Translations under genes and position numbers: made by a program
NCBI GenBank assembly: GCA_052108535.1
Contig: JBQDZM010000005.1
Coordinates: 1-64,000 of the forward strand
Source of the DNA: Galactobacter sp052108535
GTDB taxonomy: Bacteria > Actinomycetota > Actinomycetes > Actinomycetales > Micrococcaceae
Length of the DNA stretch: 64,000 nt
Direction of reading: 5' to 3'
The notes under the pieces: model-generated
What the model saw: only the letters and a program-made list of their open reading frames with translations
What the model was told of the DNA's origin: nothing
Databases searched by the model: none
Shown here: one piece after another, positions 26,754 through 35,765 of the stretch
How positions within the stretch are numbered: the stretch's first letter is position 1
Layout: every line of letters begins with the position of its first letter

Positions 26754-28010
26754 TCAGGCCTCGTCCGCCGCGATCACACGAAGATACGAACTCCGGGAGC
26801 GTTCCTTCTCCCCCAACCGACCATGTGGATCCACCACCAACACCCGATGCCCGTCCGCATCCAGGCGTTGCAAGGCCTCCGTCAGCATGCGTGCGCCCAC
26901 CGCGTAGATGGTGGATACCCCGGACAGATCCACCACCACGTCGCCCCGACCGGGCGCGATCCCGGACAAATGACGCATCGCCAACTCGGTCGAAGAGAAA
27001 TCCAGGGCACCCTGCAAGGCGACCCGGGTTCGCCCCAGGCGCGACACCGACCGCCTCCCGATGACGTCCAACGATGGCGGCGGCGTCATCATGAGGTGCA
27101 GATTCCACGCGGAGCTGAGTTCCTCGAAGGCTTCCACCCCGCGGACGGAGTTGCCGAACTCGTCCAAGCGAGGCGAAAACGTCCCCAAGCCCAATTCGCC
27201 GGGCAAGGCACCCAATAATCCGCCAGCGACCCCGGACTTGGCGGGGATCCCCACCGCGGAGAGCCAGTCCCCTGCAGCGTCATACATTCCGCAGGTCGCC
27301 ATGACGGAGAGCACCTGCCTGGTCACCGCGGTGGACACCACCCGCCGCCCCGTCACCGGGTTCACGCCACCGGAAGCCAGCGTCATGCCCATCACCGCAA
27401 GGTCCCTGGCGGACACGGTCACCGAACACTGCCTGGTGTAGCCCCGCACCGCCTCCACGGGGTCGGTGGAGATGATGCCATTGGCGCGCACCAGGTTGGC
27501 CAGCGCCCGGTTCCGCCAGGCCTCCGACATCTCGGACTCGAGCACCCCTTCATCGACTTTCAACTCGCGCCCGGCAAACGCGGAGAGGCCCTGCAGCACC
27601 ACGGCACAGCGCTCCGCCTCACTACTTCCCGGCTCCCCCACCAAGGTGTGAGTGGTGATGGCCCCGATATTGATCATGGGATTCTCGGGGCGGCCAGTGT
27701 TCTCCTCCAGGGAGATTTCGTTGAAGGCGTCGCCGGACGGTTCCATCCCGACCTTGGCCGTGACCGCAGCCATGCCATGCTGTTCCAGCGCCAAGGCGTA
27801 GGCGAAGGGCTTGGAGATCGATTGAATGGAGAACTCCTGCGCATCGTCTCCAGTCCCATAGAGCAACCCGTCTGGCATACAAACCGCTACCCCGAGCGGC
27901 TCCGGGTCCGCAGCGGCAAGTTCGGGGATGTAATCGGCTACCGCCCCTGAGGTGTTGGGTCGCACGCCGTCGAGGATGCGTTCGAGGTCGGCCTGGATGG
28001 GTGAGGTCAC
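26754..28010 (-). CDS. glsA: Glutaminase with C-terminal STAS domain
   Basis: 418 aa from GTG 28010, chosen because AGGAG lies 9 nt upstream; an ATG at 28049 has no ribosome site. Residues 5-300 are a serine-dependent beta-lactamase-fold glutaminase, with QSISKPFAYALALE (Ser-x-x-Lys), EENTGRPENPMINIGAI, CGMYDAAGDW and KSGVAGG. It converts glutamine to glutamate and ammonia. Residues 310-410 form a STAS domain (ALQGALDFSSTELAMRHLSG, VVDLSGVSTIYAVGARML) of the anti-sigma-antagonist type, as found in some actinobacterial glutaminases, perhaps regulatory. Divergent from bcp. Confidence 0.93.
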   Translation of the reverse strand: MTSPIQADLERILDGVRPNTSGAVADYIPELAAADPEPLGVAVCMPDGLLYGTGDDAQEFSIQSISKPFAYALALEQHGMAAVTAKVGMEPSGDAFNEISLEENTGRPENPMINIGAITTHTLVGEPGSSEAERCAVVLQGLSAFAGRELKVDEGVLESEMSEAWRNRALANLVRANGIISTDPVEAVRGYTRQCSVTVSARDLAVMGMTLASGGVNPVTGRRVVSTAVTRQVLSVMATCGMYDAAGDWLSAVGIPAKSGVAGGLLGALPGELGLGTFSPRLDEFGNSVRGVEAFEELSSAWNLHLMMTPPPSLDVIGRRSVSRLGRTRVALQGALDFSSTELAMRHLSGIAPGRGDVVVDLSGVSTIYAVGARMLTEALQRLDADGHRVLVVDPHGRLGEKERSRSSYLRVIAADEA

Positions 28011-28087
28011 GTCGGGTGGCTCCTGCGAAGACGGGGTCGTTAGGATCATTGACGATACCGAAAAGTCCGACCCTGAAAGAGGTTCAC

Positions 28088-28561
28088 ATGTCCGATCGCC
28101 TTCCCGTGGGCTCCCCGGCCCCAGACTTCTCCCTGACCGCGGCAGACGGCAGCACCGTCTCCTTGGCGCAGTTGAGCGAGCAGGGCAAGGTCATCGTCTA
28201 CTTCTACCCGGCCGCCTCGACCCCGGGTTGCACCAAGGAGGCCTGCGACTTCCGCGACAACCTGGCCTCATTGGGCGGCGAGGGCTACAAGGTCGTGGGC
28301 ATCTCCCCCGACCAGCCGGCCAAACTCGCCAAGTTCGTGGAGAAGGAAGGGCTCACGTTCCCGCTACTCTCCGATGAGGACCACGCGGTCGCCGAGGCCT
28401 ACGGCGCCTGGGGCGAGAAGAAGAACTACGGCAAGGTCTATGAGGGCCTGATCCGCTCCACGTTCGTGGTGGGACAGGACGGGAACCTGGAGTTGGCGCA
28501 GTACAACGTGCGTGCCACCGGGCACGTCGCCAAGTTGCGTCGGGACCTCGGCCTGGACTGA
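28088..28561 (+). CDS. bcp: Peroxiredoxin (thioredoxin-dependent thiol peroxidase)
   Basis: 157 aa from ATG 28088, with AAAGAGG just upstream. FYPAASTPGCTKEACDFRDN holds the peroxidatic Cys and a resolving Cys five residues later, the BCP/PrxQ arrangement. It reduces hydrogen peroxide and organic hydroperoxides in the cytoplasm with thioredoxin as donor. Usual full length. Confidence 0.96.
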   Translation: MSDRLPVGSPAPDFSLTAADGSTVSLAQLSEQGKVIVYFYPAASTPGCTKEACDFRDNLASLGGEGYKVVGISPDQPAKLAKFVEKEGLTFPLLSDEDHAVAEAYGAWGEKKNYGKVYEGLIRSTFVVGQDGNLELAQYNVRATGHVAKLRRDLGLD

Positions 28562-28604
28562 TCCGCTTCGGCCGGATCTACTTCGGCATGGTCTACTTCG
28601 GCCA

Positions 28605-28658
28605 GTGCCCGACGGCGCGTGCCCGGCTAACGCCGCCCGTGCGCCGCGGTTCGGGCAC
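28605..28658 (+). terminator. Imperfect hairpin after bcp containing TGCCCGACGGCG
   Basis: GTGCCCGA at the left pairs with TCGGGCAC at the right, and an inner CGGCGCG region pairs imperfectly with CGTGCGCCG. The exact 12-mer lies at 28606-28617. Possible terminator for bcp, ahead of tRNA-Leu. Confidence 0.55.
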
Positions 28659-28715
28659 GGGTCTGGGGCCGGTTAGACTAGTTGCCGGTGTGTCACGCTG
28701 ATGCGAGGCACACGA

Positions 28716-28797
<82 letters not shown>

Positions 28798-28835
28798 CCG
28801 ACAGAGGGCGATGGCTCGCCCTTACACTTGAGGTC

Positions 28836-29081
28836 ATGAAGCTGCCTCGCGTGTCCTTCATCGGTATGGGGATCGAATTCGTCGGGATCTGCCTGGTGGT
28901 GTGGCACCTGATGGACGCCAACGTGCCAGTCCTCATCCTCGGGATCCTGCTCATGGTCATCGGCGTGACCCTGCTGCTGCTCGGCATCGCCGCGCTGGTG
29001 CGCAAGACGAAGGCAGCGGCGACCAGCTACCAGCCGCCCACCACCTTGGGTCACGACGGCCCCGCCCCACCCTCCGTGTAA
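28836..29081 (+). CDS. Small two-span membrane protein
   Basis: 81 aa with two predicted spans (about 8-26 and 30-54, VLILGILLMVIGVTLLLLGI) and a polar C-terminal tail. The start is leaderless: TACACT at 28823-28828, then 7 nt, then ATG. The last 31 nt overlap the 3' end of the convergent gene at 29051. No family recognised; role unknown. Confidence 0.65.
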   Translation: MKLPRVSFIGMGIEFVGICLVVWHLMDANVPVLILGILLMVIGVTLLLLGIAALVRKTKAAATSYQPPTTLGHDGPAPPSV

Positions 29082-29428
29082 GGCTCCAGCAACAACTGCG
29101 TGTGCTGGGATTCCAGGGCCTCCACGAAGACGAGCGTGCACGCGAGCACCTTGGCCACCCACACCTCTCTGACCGGCAACTCCTGCCGATATCCAAACGG
29201 ATAGTCCTTGGGCGTGTAGCCGTGACCGCGGTTGACGCCGTTGGAGGCATGCACGTGGTTCATGTACACGATCCCGGTCTTCAGATCTTTCACCACGGGA
29301 CGTGAGTAAGGCTCATACCAACTCACTTTATGGCGTTGGCGTTCAGGTCGCGTGTCCTCGAACCAGGTCAACTCCACCCGATGTCCCACAGGAATGGCTG
29401 CGGGGTAATTCAGAACCACCTTTGTCAT
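29051..29428 (-). CDS. Hypothetical protein, convergent 3' overlap with the small membrane protein
   Basis: 125 aa, no signal peptide or span. It is rich in aromatic residues and His (RVELTWFEDTRPERQRHKVS, HVHASNGVNRGHGYTPKDYP). Codon use fits a real gene, and TAGGGT-N6-ATG ahead of 29428 is a leaderless start like others in this window. I do not recognise the family. Its 3' end overlaps the facing gene by 31 nt. Confidence 0.6.
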   Translation of the reverse strand: MTKVVLNYPAAIPVGHRVELTWFEDTRPERQRHKVSWYEPYSRPVVKDLKTGIVYMNHVHASNGVNRGHGYTPKDYPFGYRQELPVREVWVAKVLACTLVFVEALESQHTQLLLEPYTEGGAGPS

Positions 29429-29476
29429 GCCCTAACCCTAAGGGCAGGCCGAGCGGTCCTTATGATCCGCATCACG

Positions 29477-29505
29477 TTGACCCCACCCGCGCGGTCACGT
29501 ACAAG
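29477..29505 (+). promoter_or_regulatory. Candidate promoter upstream of mqo
   Basis: TTGACC (29477-29482) and TACAAG (29500-29505) are separated by 17 bp, close to the housekeeping sigma consensus. Transcription from here would give a leader of about 95 nt before mqo. A second possible -10, TACCCT at 29526-29531, lies downstream. Confidence 0.5.
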
Positions 29506-29537
29506 TCGGCCCGCCGCACACGCGGTACCCTGAGGGG

Positions 29538-29609
29538 GTGAAGCCTGGAGGCCCCGTCCGCATGACGCGCGCCTTAAGGAGACAAACACGTCCCAACCCA
29601 ATGGAGTGA
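29538..29609 (+). CDS. Possible 23-residue leader ORF ahead of mqo
   Basis: GTG 29538 follows TACCCT by exactly 6 nt, the same geometry as the leaderless starts of nucS and the 55519 gene. The frame encodes a very basic peptide (MKPGGPVRMTRALRRQ and on) and ends at TGA 29607-29609, which overlaps the GTG 29606 start of mqo (GTGA). It could couple or attenuate mqo translation. Only the arrangement supports it; coding statistics cannot be judged for so short a frame. Confidence 0.35.
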   Translation: MKPGGPVRMTRALRRQTRPNPME

Positions 29610-31087
29610 CTGTGTCGCAAGCACCTGCCCTCTCACTGGATGTCGCCCTGGTAGGCGGCGGCATCATGAGCGCCACCCTCGGAACCTTCCTGCAGCAGGT
29701 GGAACCGACCTGGAGTGTCGGCCTCTTCGAGAACCTGGATCGGGCGGGCCTCGAGTCCTCCGACCCCTGGAACAACGCCGGTACGGGTCACTCCGCACTG
29801 TGCGAACTGAACTACGCACCCGCCGCGGCCGACGGCTCCGTTGACCCCAAGAAGTCCCTGGGCATCAACGAACAGTTCCAGCTCTCCCGTCAGTTCTTCT
29901 CCTGGGCCGTGACCAACGACCTGGTCAAGGATCCGCAGAGCTTCATTCACCCGCTGCCGCACATGAGCTTCGTCATCGGCGAGGATCACCAGCGTTACCT
30001 GAAGACTCGTTACGAGTCACTCTCCGCTAACCCGCTCTTCGCCTCCATGGAGTACACCGAGGACCGCGACCAGATCGGTGAGTGGACCCCGCTGGTGGGC
30101 GAGGGCCGCACACAGAAGACCCTGGCAGCCTCCCGCGTGAAGGACGGCACGGACGTGGACTTCGGTTCGCTGACCCGCCAGCTCGTTGACGGTCTGGGTG
30201 CCAAGGGTGCGGACATTCGTTTCCGTCACCGCGTGACCAACCTGACCAAGACCGCCAACGGCTGGCAGCTGCAGGTGAAGAACCAGGGCACCGGTGAGAC
30301 CTTCACCGTTGACGCCAAGTTCGTCTTCGTGGGTGCAGGCGGCGGCGCGCTGCCGCTGCTGCAGAAGTCCGGGATCGACGAGATCCAGGGCTACGGCGGC
30401 TTCCCTGTGTCCGGCGAGTTCCTTCGTTGCACCAATGAGGAGGTCATCTCCCGTCACGAGGCCAAGGTCTACGGCCAGGCCTCCGTTGGCGCCCCGCCGA
30501 TGTCCGTCCCCCACCTGGATACCCGTTACGTTGGCGGCAAGAAGTCGCTCATGTTCGGCCCCTACGGCGGCTTCTCCCCTAAGTTCCTGAAGACCGGCAA
30601 ACTCTGGGATCTGCCGACCTCCGTTCGCACCAAGAACCTGGTGCCGATGTTGGCCGTGGCCAAGGACAACCTTGACCTGGTCAAGTACCTGGTCACCGAG
30701 CTGATGAAGACCCGCAACCAGCAGATGAACGCGATGCGTGACTACTACCCTGCTGCCAACGCGGAGGACTGGGAACTGATCACGGCTGGCCAGCGCGTCC
30801 AGGTCATCAAGAAGGACCCCAAGAAGAAGGGTGTCCTGCAGTTCGGCACCGAGGTCATCGCCGCGAGCGACGGCTCCATCGCCGGTCTGCTGGGCGCCTC
30901 GCCGGGTGCCTCCACGGCCACCCCGATCATGCTCGGCCTGCTCAAGCGCTGCTTCCCGGCCAAGTACGACGGCTGGGAGGACACCTTAAAGTCCATGGTT
31001 CCGACCCTGGGCCACACGCTCAACGACGAGCCTGATCTCTACAGCGAGACCAAGGCCGTGACTGACAAGGTCCTGAAACTGGCCTGA
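29606..31087 (+). CDS. mqo: Malate:quinone oxidoreductase
   Basis: 493 aa from GTG 29606; GTG 29612, with GGAG 5 nt before it, is an equally reasonable start. The N-terminal FAD-binding motif is VALVGGGIMSATLG. WNNAGTGHSALCELNY, GAPPMSVPHLDTRYVGGKKS and LLGASPGAST are Mqo hallmarks. It is a membrane-associated FAD enzyme oxidising L-malate to oxaloacetate and passing electrons to the quinone pool, replacing or assisting NAD-malate dehydrogenase, as in Corynebacterium. It is a single gene closed by a strong terminator. Confidence 0.96.
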   Translation: MTVSQAPALSLDVALVGGGIMSATLGTFLQQVEPTWSVGLFENLDRAGLESSDPWNNAGTGHSALCELNYAPAAADGSVDPKKSLGINEQFQLSRQFFSWAVTNDLVKDPQSFIHPLPHMSFVIGEDHQRYLKTRYESLSANPLFASMEYTEDRDQIGEWTPLVGEGRTQKTLAASRVKDGTDVDFGSLTRQLVDGLGAKGADIRFRHRVTNLTKTANGWQLQVKNQGTGETFTVDAKFVFVGAGGGALPLLQKSGIDEIQGYGGFPVSGEFLRCTNEEVISRHEAKVYGQASVGAPPMSVPHLDTRYVGGKKSLMFGPYGGFSPKFLKTGKLWDLPTSVRTKNLVPMLAVAKDNLDLVKYLVTELMKTRNQQMNAMRDYYPAANAEDWELITAGQRVQVIKKDPKKKGVLQFGTEVIAASDGSIAGLLGASPGASTATPIMLGLLKRCFPAKYDGWEDTLKSMVPTLGHTLNDEPDLYSETKAVTDKVLKLA

Positions 31088-31105
31088 TTCGGCTCAGAAA
31101 CTCAC

Positions 31106-31143
31106 AAGGCCCGACGGCAGGTACCCACCTGCCGTCGGGCCTT
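31106..31143 (+). terminator. Perfect 17-bp terminator after mqo with GCCCGACGGC arms
   Basis: AAGGCCCGACGGCAGGT (31106-31122), loop ACCC, perfect complement (31127-31143), then GGCCTTTT. The arms share the 10-base core with the ilvD terminator. Confidence 0.9.
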
Positions 31144-31254
31144 GGCCTTTTCCGGCGCGCGAGCGCGCCGCCCACGGCCGTCGACGAACATCGCGGCCGC
31201 CACCTGGCAGACTGGGAACTAACGCCGACCACATCTGTCTGAGGAGTCTCCCTC

Positions 31255-34200
31255 GTGTCGCTGCTGTCCCGCTTCGCTCTGCGCAATCGCGCCCTGATCG
31301 TGCTGCTCTGCCTCTTTCTGGTGGTGTTCGGCAGCCTCGGGATGACCAAACTAAAGCAGGAACTCATCCCTTCCGTCGAGTTCCCGCAGATCACGGTCAC
31401 CGCCTCCAACCAGGGTGCAACACCGGAGGTGATGGACAAACAGGTGGGCCAACCGCTTGAGTCCTCGCTGCAAGCGGTGGAGGGCCTGGAGGAGTCCACC
31501 GCGACGTCGGTGGCCGGCATGACCACGCTGAACCTCACTTTTGGTTACGGCACCGACCTGGACCGCGCACGCAACCAAGTGGATCGGGCCCTATCCAACG
31601 CGTCCCAAGCTCTGCCCAGTGGCGTGGAACCCGTTTCCTTCGCGGGTTCGGTAGATGATCTCCCCGTCATCTACTACGCCGTATCCGGCAAGGACTCGCT
31701 CGCGGCCACCGCGTCATCCCTCGAGGACGAGGTAGCCCCGGCCCTACGCAAGCTGGACGGCGTACGCCAGGTGGACGTCACCGGCGCGGCCAGCCAACAA
31801 CTCCAGATCCTCCCCGACACCAAGGAACTGGCGGCCGCCGGGCTGAGCCCCAATGACCTCAAGACCGCCGTGGAAGAGGCCGGCGTGGCCATGTCCCTGG
31901 GCGACCTGGAGGATCAGAAGCTGACGCTGCCCATCCAGACCTCCGGCGCCCCTCAGTCCGTCGACGACATCGAGGCCCTGCCGCTGGCCAAGAAGGACGG
32001 CTCCATCACCTCGGTCGGTGCTCTGGCAGAGGTCAAGGTCACCGACCAGGAGAGCTCCAGCATCACCCGCACCAACGGTGAGCAGACCCTGGCGTTGAGC
32101 GTCACGAAGACCCCTGAAGCTGACACCGTGCGCGTCTCGGAGGCGGTCCGGGATGCGCTTCCGTCCCTGCAGAAGGCATCAGGAACCACCTTCACCCTCG
32201 TGTTCGACCAGGCACCGGCCATCACCGATTCCATCCACGACCTCACGGAAGAGGGCCTGCTCGGCCTGGTCTTCGCGATCGTGGTGATCCTGCTCTTCCT
32301 GCTCTCCGTCCGTTCCACCTTGGTCACCGCGGTCTCCATCCCGCTGTCCCTGTTGGTGACATTCATCGGTCTCTGGGCGGCCGGATTCTCGCTGAACATG
32401 CTCACGCTCGGAGCGCTGACCATCTCCATTGGCCGCGTGGTGGACGACTCCATCGTGGTCATCGAGAACATCAAACGTCACCTCACCGACCCGCTCCCCC
32501 GCGGGCAGTCCATCCTCGTGGCGGTGCGCGAGGTGGCCGGTGCCATCACGGCCTCCACCCTCACCACCGTTGCCGTGTTCCTCCCCGTCGCCTTCGTCGG
32601 CGATCTCGCCGGAGAACTCTTCCGGCCCTTCGCCGTGACTGTGGCCATCGCTATGCTCTCCTCCCTCTTCGTCGCGCTGACCATCGTGCCCGTCCTGGCC
32701 TACTGGTTCCTGCGCGCCCCGAAGGTGATGCGCACGCCCAAGAACATGACGCCGGCCATCGCCTCTGAGGCGGCCGTATCCGAGGCGACGGTATCCGAGG
32801 CAGCCCCGGCCGCCGGTGACGAGAGCGCGAAACTCGGCGCCGAAGCGTCGGGCACTGATCCTGCCAGCGCTGAGACGACGGGCAGCGCGAAGGCACGCAA
32901 GCAGCGCACTCACGGCGAGAAGCTTCCGCTGCTGCAGCGGCTGTACCTGCCGGTGCTCACCGGCACCCAGAACCACCCTGTCCTGACCGTGATCGCTTCC
33001 GTCATCATCCTGGGTGCCACCCTTGGCGCCACCCCTCTGATGAAGACCAATCTGCTGGGCAATATGGGCCAGGAGGCCTTCTCCGGGACGCTGACCATGC
33101 CTGCAGGTTCCTCGCTGGCAACTACGGACGAGGCGGCAGCCAAGCTGGAGAAGGAGCTCACCGATCTGAAGGACGTCAAGGACGTTCAGGTCTCCATCGG
33201 TTCCGGTGACGGCGCCATGGCCATGCTCATGGGTGGCGGCTCCGGCACGGCCCAGTTCACCGTCACCACCGAGGAGGGAACGGATCCCACCAAGGTGGCG
33301 CGTGCGGCTCAGCGGGCTGCCGAGAAGCTGGACACCGGCGGCGAACCCGAATTCTCCGCCACGCAGGGTGGCGGCTTCAGCAACGACATCACTGTCGCCG
33401 TGAAGGCTTCCGATCCCGACGCGTTGAAGCAGGCCGACGCGGCCGTGGTCAAGGCCATGAAGAACGTCGACGGAGTCAACGAGGTCACCTCCGACCTCAC
33501 CACCACCAGCCCGCAGGTCCGCGTCAGTGTCGACCGCGAGAAGGCCGCGAAGGCCGGACTCAGCCAGGCCCAGATCGCCGGGCTCGTCAACGCGACCCTG
33601 AATCCGTTGGACGCCGGCCAGGTGACCTTCGGATTCACGACCCTGCCGGTGAAGATCGGCGAGGGACAATCGCTGTCCGGGCTGTCCTCGTTGGAGGACC
33701 TGGAGATCACCACGGCCCAGGGGCAGATTCCGCTCTCAGACATCGCGACCGTTAAGCGCGAGGATGCGGAGGCCAGCCTCTCCACCCAGAACACCGACCG
33801 GATCTCCACCGTGACCATCACCCCTCCCGAGGATGATCTGGGCACCGTGGCCGGCGCCGTGACGTCCGCGTTAGATTCGTTGGACCTGCCCAACGGTGCG
33901 TCCGCGACCTTGGGCGGGGCCGCCACCCAGCAGGCAGACGCCTTCTCCCAGCTGGGGCTGGCCCTGTTGGCCGCGATCGCGATCGTCTACGTGATCATGG
34001 TCGCCACCTTCAAATCCCTCATCCAGCCGCTGATCCTGCTGGCGTCCATTCCCTTTGCCGCGACCGGCGCGCTAGCCGCCCTGTTGATCTCCGGCACCCC
34101 GCTGGGGCTGGCCTCACTGATCGGCCTGCTGATGCTGGTGGGCATCGTGGTCACCAACGCCATCGTGCTGATCGACCTCATCAACCAGTACCGACGCCCC

Positions 34201-34575
34201 GGCCCCGGGCACGCGGCCATGCCGTTGGCAGAGGCCATCAAGTTCGGTGCGCTGCGGCGTCTGCGCCCCATCCTGATGACTGCGGCCGCAACCATCTTCG
34301 CGATGATCCCCATGGCCTTGGGCATCACCGGTTCGGGAGGTGTGATCTCCCAGCCGCTCGCCGTCGTGGTGATCGGCGGCTTGGTCTCCTCCACCCTGCT
34401 GACCCTGCTGCTGGTTCCTGTGCTGTATCGGCTGGTGGAGATCCGGAAGGAGCGGCGGCGGGTTGCTGACGGGGATCCCGTGGTCGAGTTGATCGACTTC
34501 CCGGCCGATCTGGACGCGGAGGTCGGCTCGACGTCCGGTTCGGCTCCGGCGAAGGTGGGTCGTCACAGCGCCTGA
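31255..34575 (+). CDS. RND superfamily exporter (HAE1/AcrB-like, Gram-positive SwrC type)
   Basis: 1106 aa from GTG 31255 (GAGGAGT upstream). First span at about 12-32, then a large extracytoplasmic porter domain (NQVDRALSNASQALPSGVEP). Spans 2-6 follow with the proton-relay region GRVVDDSIVVIENIKRHLTD (two Asp) at about 390-410. A second porter domain and spans 7-12 follow, with the second-half motif VTNAIVLIDLINQYRR. A 60-residue Ala/Glu-rich insertion (about 495-560) sits before span 7. No adaptor or outer-membrane partner is encoded nearby, as expected in a Gram-positive. It probably exports amphiphiles or antimicrobial compounds. Confidence 0.93.
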   Translation: MSLLSRFALRNRALIVLLCLFLVVFGSLGMTKLKQELIPSVEFPQITVTASNQGATPEVMDKQVGQPLESSLQAVEGLEESTATSVAGMTTLNLTFGYGTDLDRARNQVDRALSNASQALPSGVEPVSFAGSVDDLPVIYYAVSGKDSLAATASSLEDEVAPALRKLDGVRQVDVTGAASQQLQILPDTKELAAAGLSPNDLKTAVEEAGVAMSLGDLEDQKLTLPIQTSGAPQSVDDIEALPLAKKDGSITSVGALAEVKVTDQESSSITRTNGEQTLALSVTKTPEADTVRVSEAVRDALPSLQKASGTTFTLVFDQAPAITDSIHDLTEEGLLGLVFAIVVILLFLLSVRSTLVTAVSIPLSLLVTFIGLWAAGFSLNMLTLGALTISIGRVVDDSIVVIENIKRHLTDPLPRGQSILVAVREVAGAITASTLTTVAVFLPVAFVGDLAGELFRPFAVTVAIAMLSSLFVALTIVPVLAYWFLRAPKVMRTPKNMTPAIASEAAVSEATVSEAAPAAGDESAKLGAEASGTDPASAETTGSAKARKQRTHGEKLPLLQRLYLPVLTGTQNHPVLTVIASVIILGATLGATPLMKTNLLGNMGQEAFSGTLTMPAGSSLATTDEAAAKLEKELTDLKDVKDVQVSIGSGDGAMAMLMGGGSGTAQFTVTTEEGTDPTKVARAAQRAAEKLDTGGEPEFSATQGGGFSNDITVAVKASDPDALKQADAAVVKAMKNVDGVNEVTSDLTTTSPQVRVSVDREKAAKAGLSQAQIAGLVNATLNPLDAGQVTFGFTTLPVKIGEGQSLSGLSSLEDLEITTAQGQIPLSDIATVKREDAEASLSTQNTDRISTVTITPPEDDLGTVAGAVTSALDSLDLPNGASATLGGAATQQADAFSQLGLALLAAIAIVYVIMVATFKSLIQPLILLASIPFAATGALAALLISGTPLGLASLIGLLMLVGIVVTNAIVLIDLINQYRRPGPGHAAMPLAEAIKFGALRRLRPILMTAAATIFAMIPMALGITGSGGVISQPLAVVVIGGLVSSTLLTLLLVPVLYRLVEIRKERRRVADGDPVVELIDFPADLDAEVGSTSGSAPAKVGRHSA

Positions 34576-34643
34576 TCCACGCGCATCCCCTGACCCATGT
34601 ACCACCGCGCCCGGGCACGACTCCCGGTCAAAGCACAAAGCAA

Positions 34644-34706
34644 CGGGACCGCCAATCCGTGAGAGGTGCGCCGAGTCGGCGCGCATCTCACGGATCAGCG
34701 GTCCCG
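34644..34706. terminator. Large bidirectional hairpin between convergent genes
   Basis: CGGGACCGC at the left pairs with GCGGTCCCG at the right. Inside, ATCCGTGAGA pairs with TCTCACGGAT and GTGCGCCGA with TCGGCGCGC. The result is a stem of about 28 bp with small bulges, placed between the RND gene (stop 34575) and the KAS III gene (stop 34808). A two-way terminator is the simplest reading. Confidence 0.75.
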
Positions 34707-34807
34707 TACAAAGGTGCCGATGAGGATCGGCGTCCCGAAGCCCAATCAGTGAGCCCTGCTAGTGGGTCTACTCAGAGACCCCTGCTAGAGGACCCCGGCT
34801 AGGTGCC

Positions 34808-35761
34808 TCAGGCCGGCAGGTCTGCCACGAGCCCGGCGTAGGTGAAGCCACCGCCGAAGCCGAAGAGCAGAGTGCGCCCGCCACGGGGCAGCTCGCCGGC
34901 GTGCCACGCCTTGGACAGCGCCAGCGGGACGGAAGCCGCCGAGGTGTTACCGGAGACCTCGATGTCCTTGAGCACAATCTGGTCTTCCCGGGCCTTGAGT
35001 CCCTTGGCCAGCGGCTCAATGATGCGCAGGTTGGCCTGGTGGAAGGCATACACGTCGATGTCGTCCGCCTTGACCTCGGCCTCAGCGAGGATCTGCTTGG
35101 CGATCTTCACGGACCCGGTCAGCGCCCAACGCATGACGCTGCGGCCGTTCTGGGAGAACAGGCGGGGCGTCCCCTTCACGACTACCGCCTCGGCGAGCTC
35201 CGGGACGGAACCCCAGACCACACCGGAGATGTGCGTCTCATCGGAGGCCCCGACCACGGCTGCACCGGCACCGTCTGCGGTGAGCACACAGGTGGTGCGG
35301 TCCGTCCAGTCGGTGATGCGGGTCAGTTCCTCGGAACCGATCACCAGGGCGCGCTCGGAGGCACCGGTGGAGATGGCCTGATCCGCCATGGCCAGCGCAT
35401 ACTCGAATCCGGAGCAGGCGGTGTTCACGTCGATGACTCCGGGTCCGTCCAGACCCAGCTCCACAGCGATCTTGGCCGCGTTGTTGGGGCTGAGGGTCTC
35501 GGTGGACACGGAGGTCACGATGACCAGGTCCACGCTGTCCACGCCGGCGTCTTCAAGGGCCATACGGGCAGCCGCCACACCCATGGACACCACGTTGTCG
35601 TGGTCCTCCACGACTCGACGCTCCTTGATGCCGGTGCGCGTGACGATCCATTCGTCGTTGGTGTCCACCAGCTTCTCGATATCCGAGTTGGTGAGGACCT
35701 TTTCCGGTTGGTAGTGCCCCAGCCCGAGCAGGGCGGAACCACGGAGGACGCGTTTCTTCAT
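34808..35761 (-). CDS. 3-oxoacyl-ACP synthase III family protein (FabH-like)
   Basis: 317 aa from ATG 35761, five bases after the upstream MFS stop. The triad is intact: Cys116 in NTACSGFEYAL, His near 245 in YAFHQANLRI, Asn near 275 in SGNTSAASVP. TNDEWIVTRTGIKERR is the FabH nucleotide-region signature. It condenses an acyl-CoA starter with malonyl-ACP. The gene is not in a fab cluster but pairs with an MFS exporter, so it may be an extra KAS III for a special fatty acid or secondary lipid rather than the housekeeping FabH. Confidence 0.87.
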   Translation of the reverse strand: MKKRVLRGSALLGLGHYQPEKVLTNSDIEKLVDTNDEWIVTRTGIKERRVVEDHDNVVSMGVAAARMALEDAGVDSVDLVIVTSVSTETLSPNNAAKIAVELGLDGPGVIDVNTACSGFEYALAMADQAISTGASERALVIGSEELTRITDWTDRTTCVLTADGAGAAVVGASDETHISGVVWGSVPELAEAVVVKGTPRLFSQNGRSVMRWALTGSVKIAKQILAEAEVKADDIDVYAFHQANLRIIEPLAKGLKAREDQIVLKDIEVSGNTSAASVPLALSKAWHAGELPRGGRTLLFGFGGGFTYAGLVADLPA

Positions 35762-35765
35762 GGTG

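Noticed and set aside
32179..33669. Minus-strand open frame within the RND gene
   Set aside because: Low-complexity Gly/Arg/His/Glu composition with no domain; the RND gene is continuous on the plus strand.
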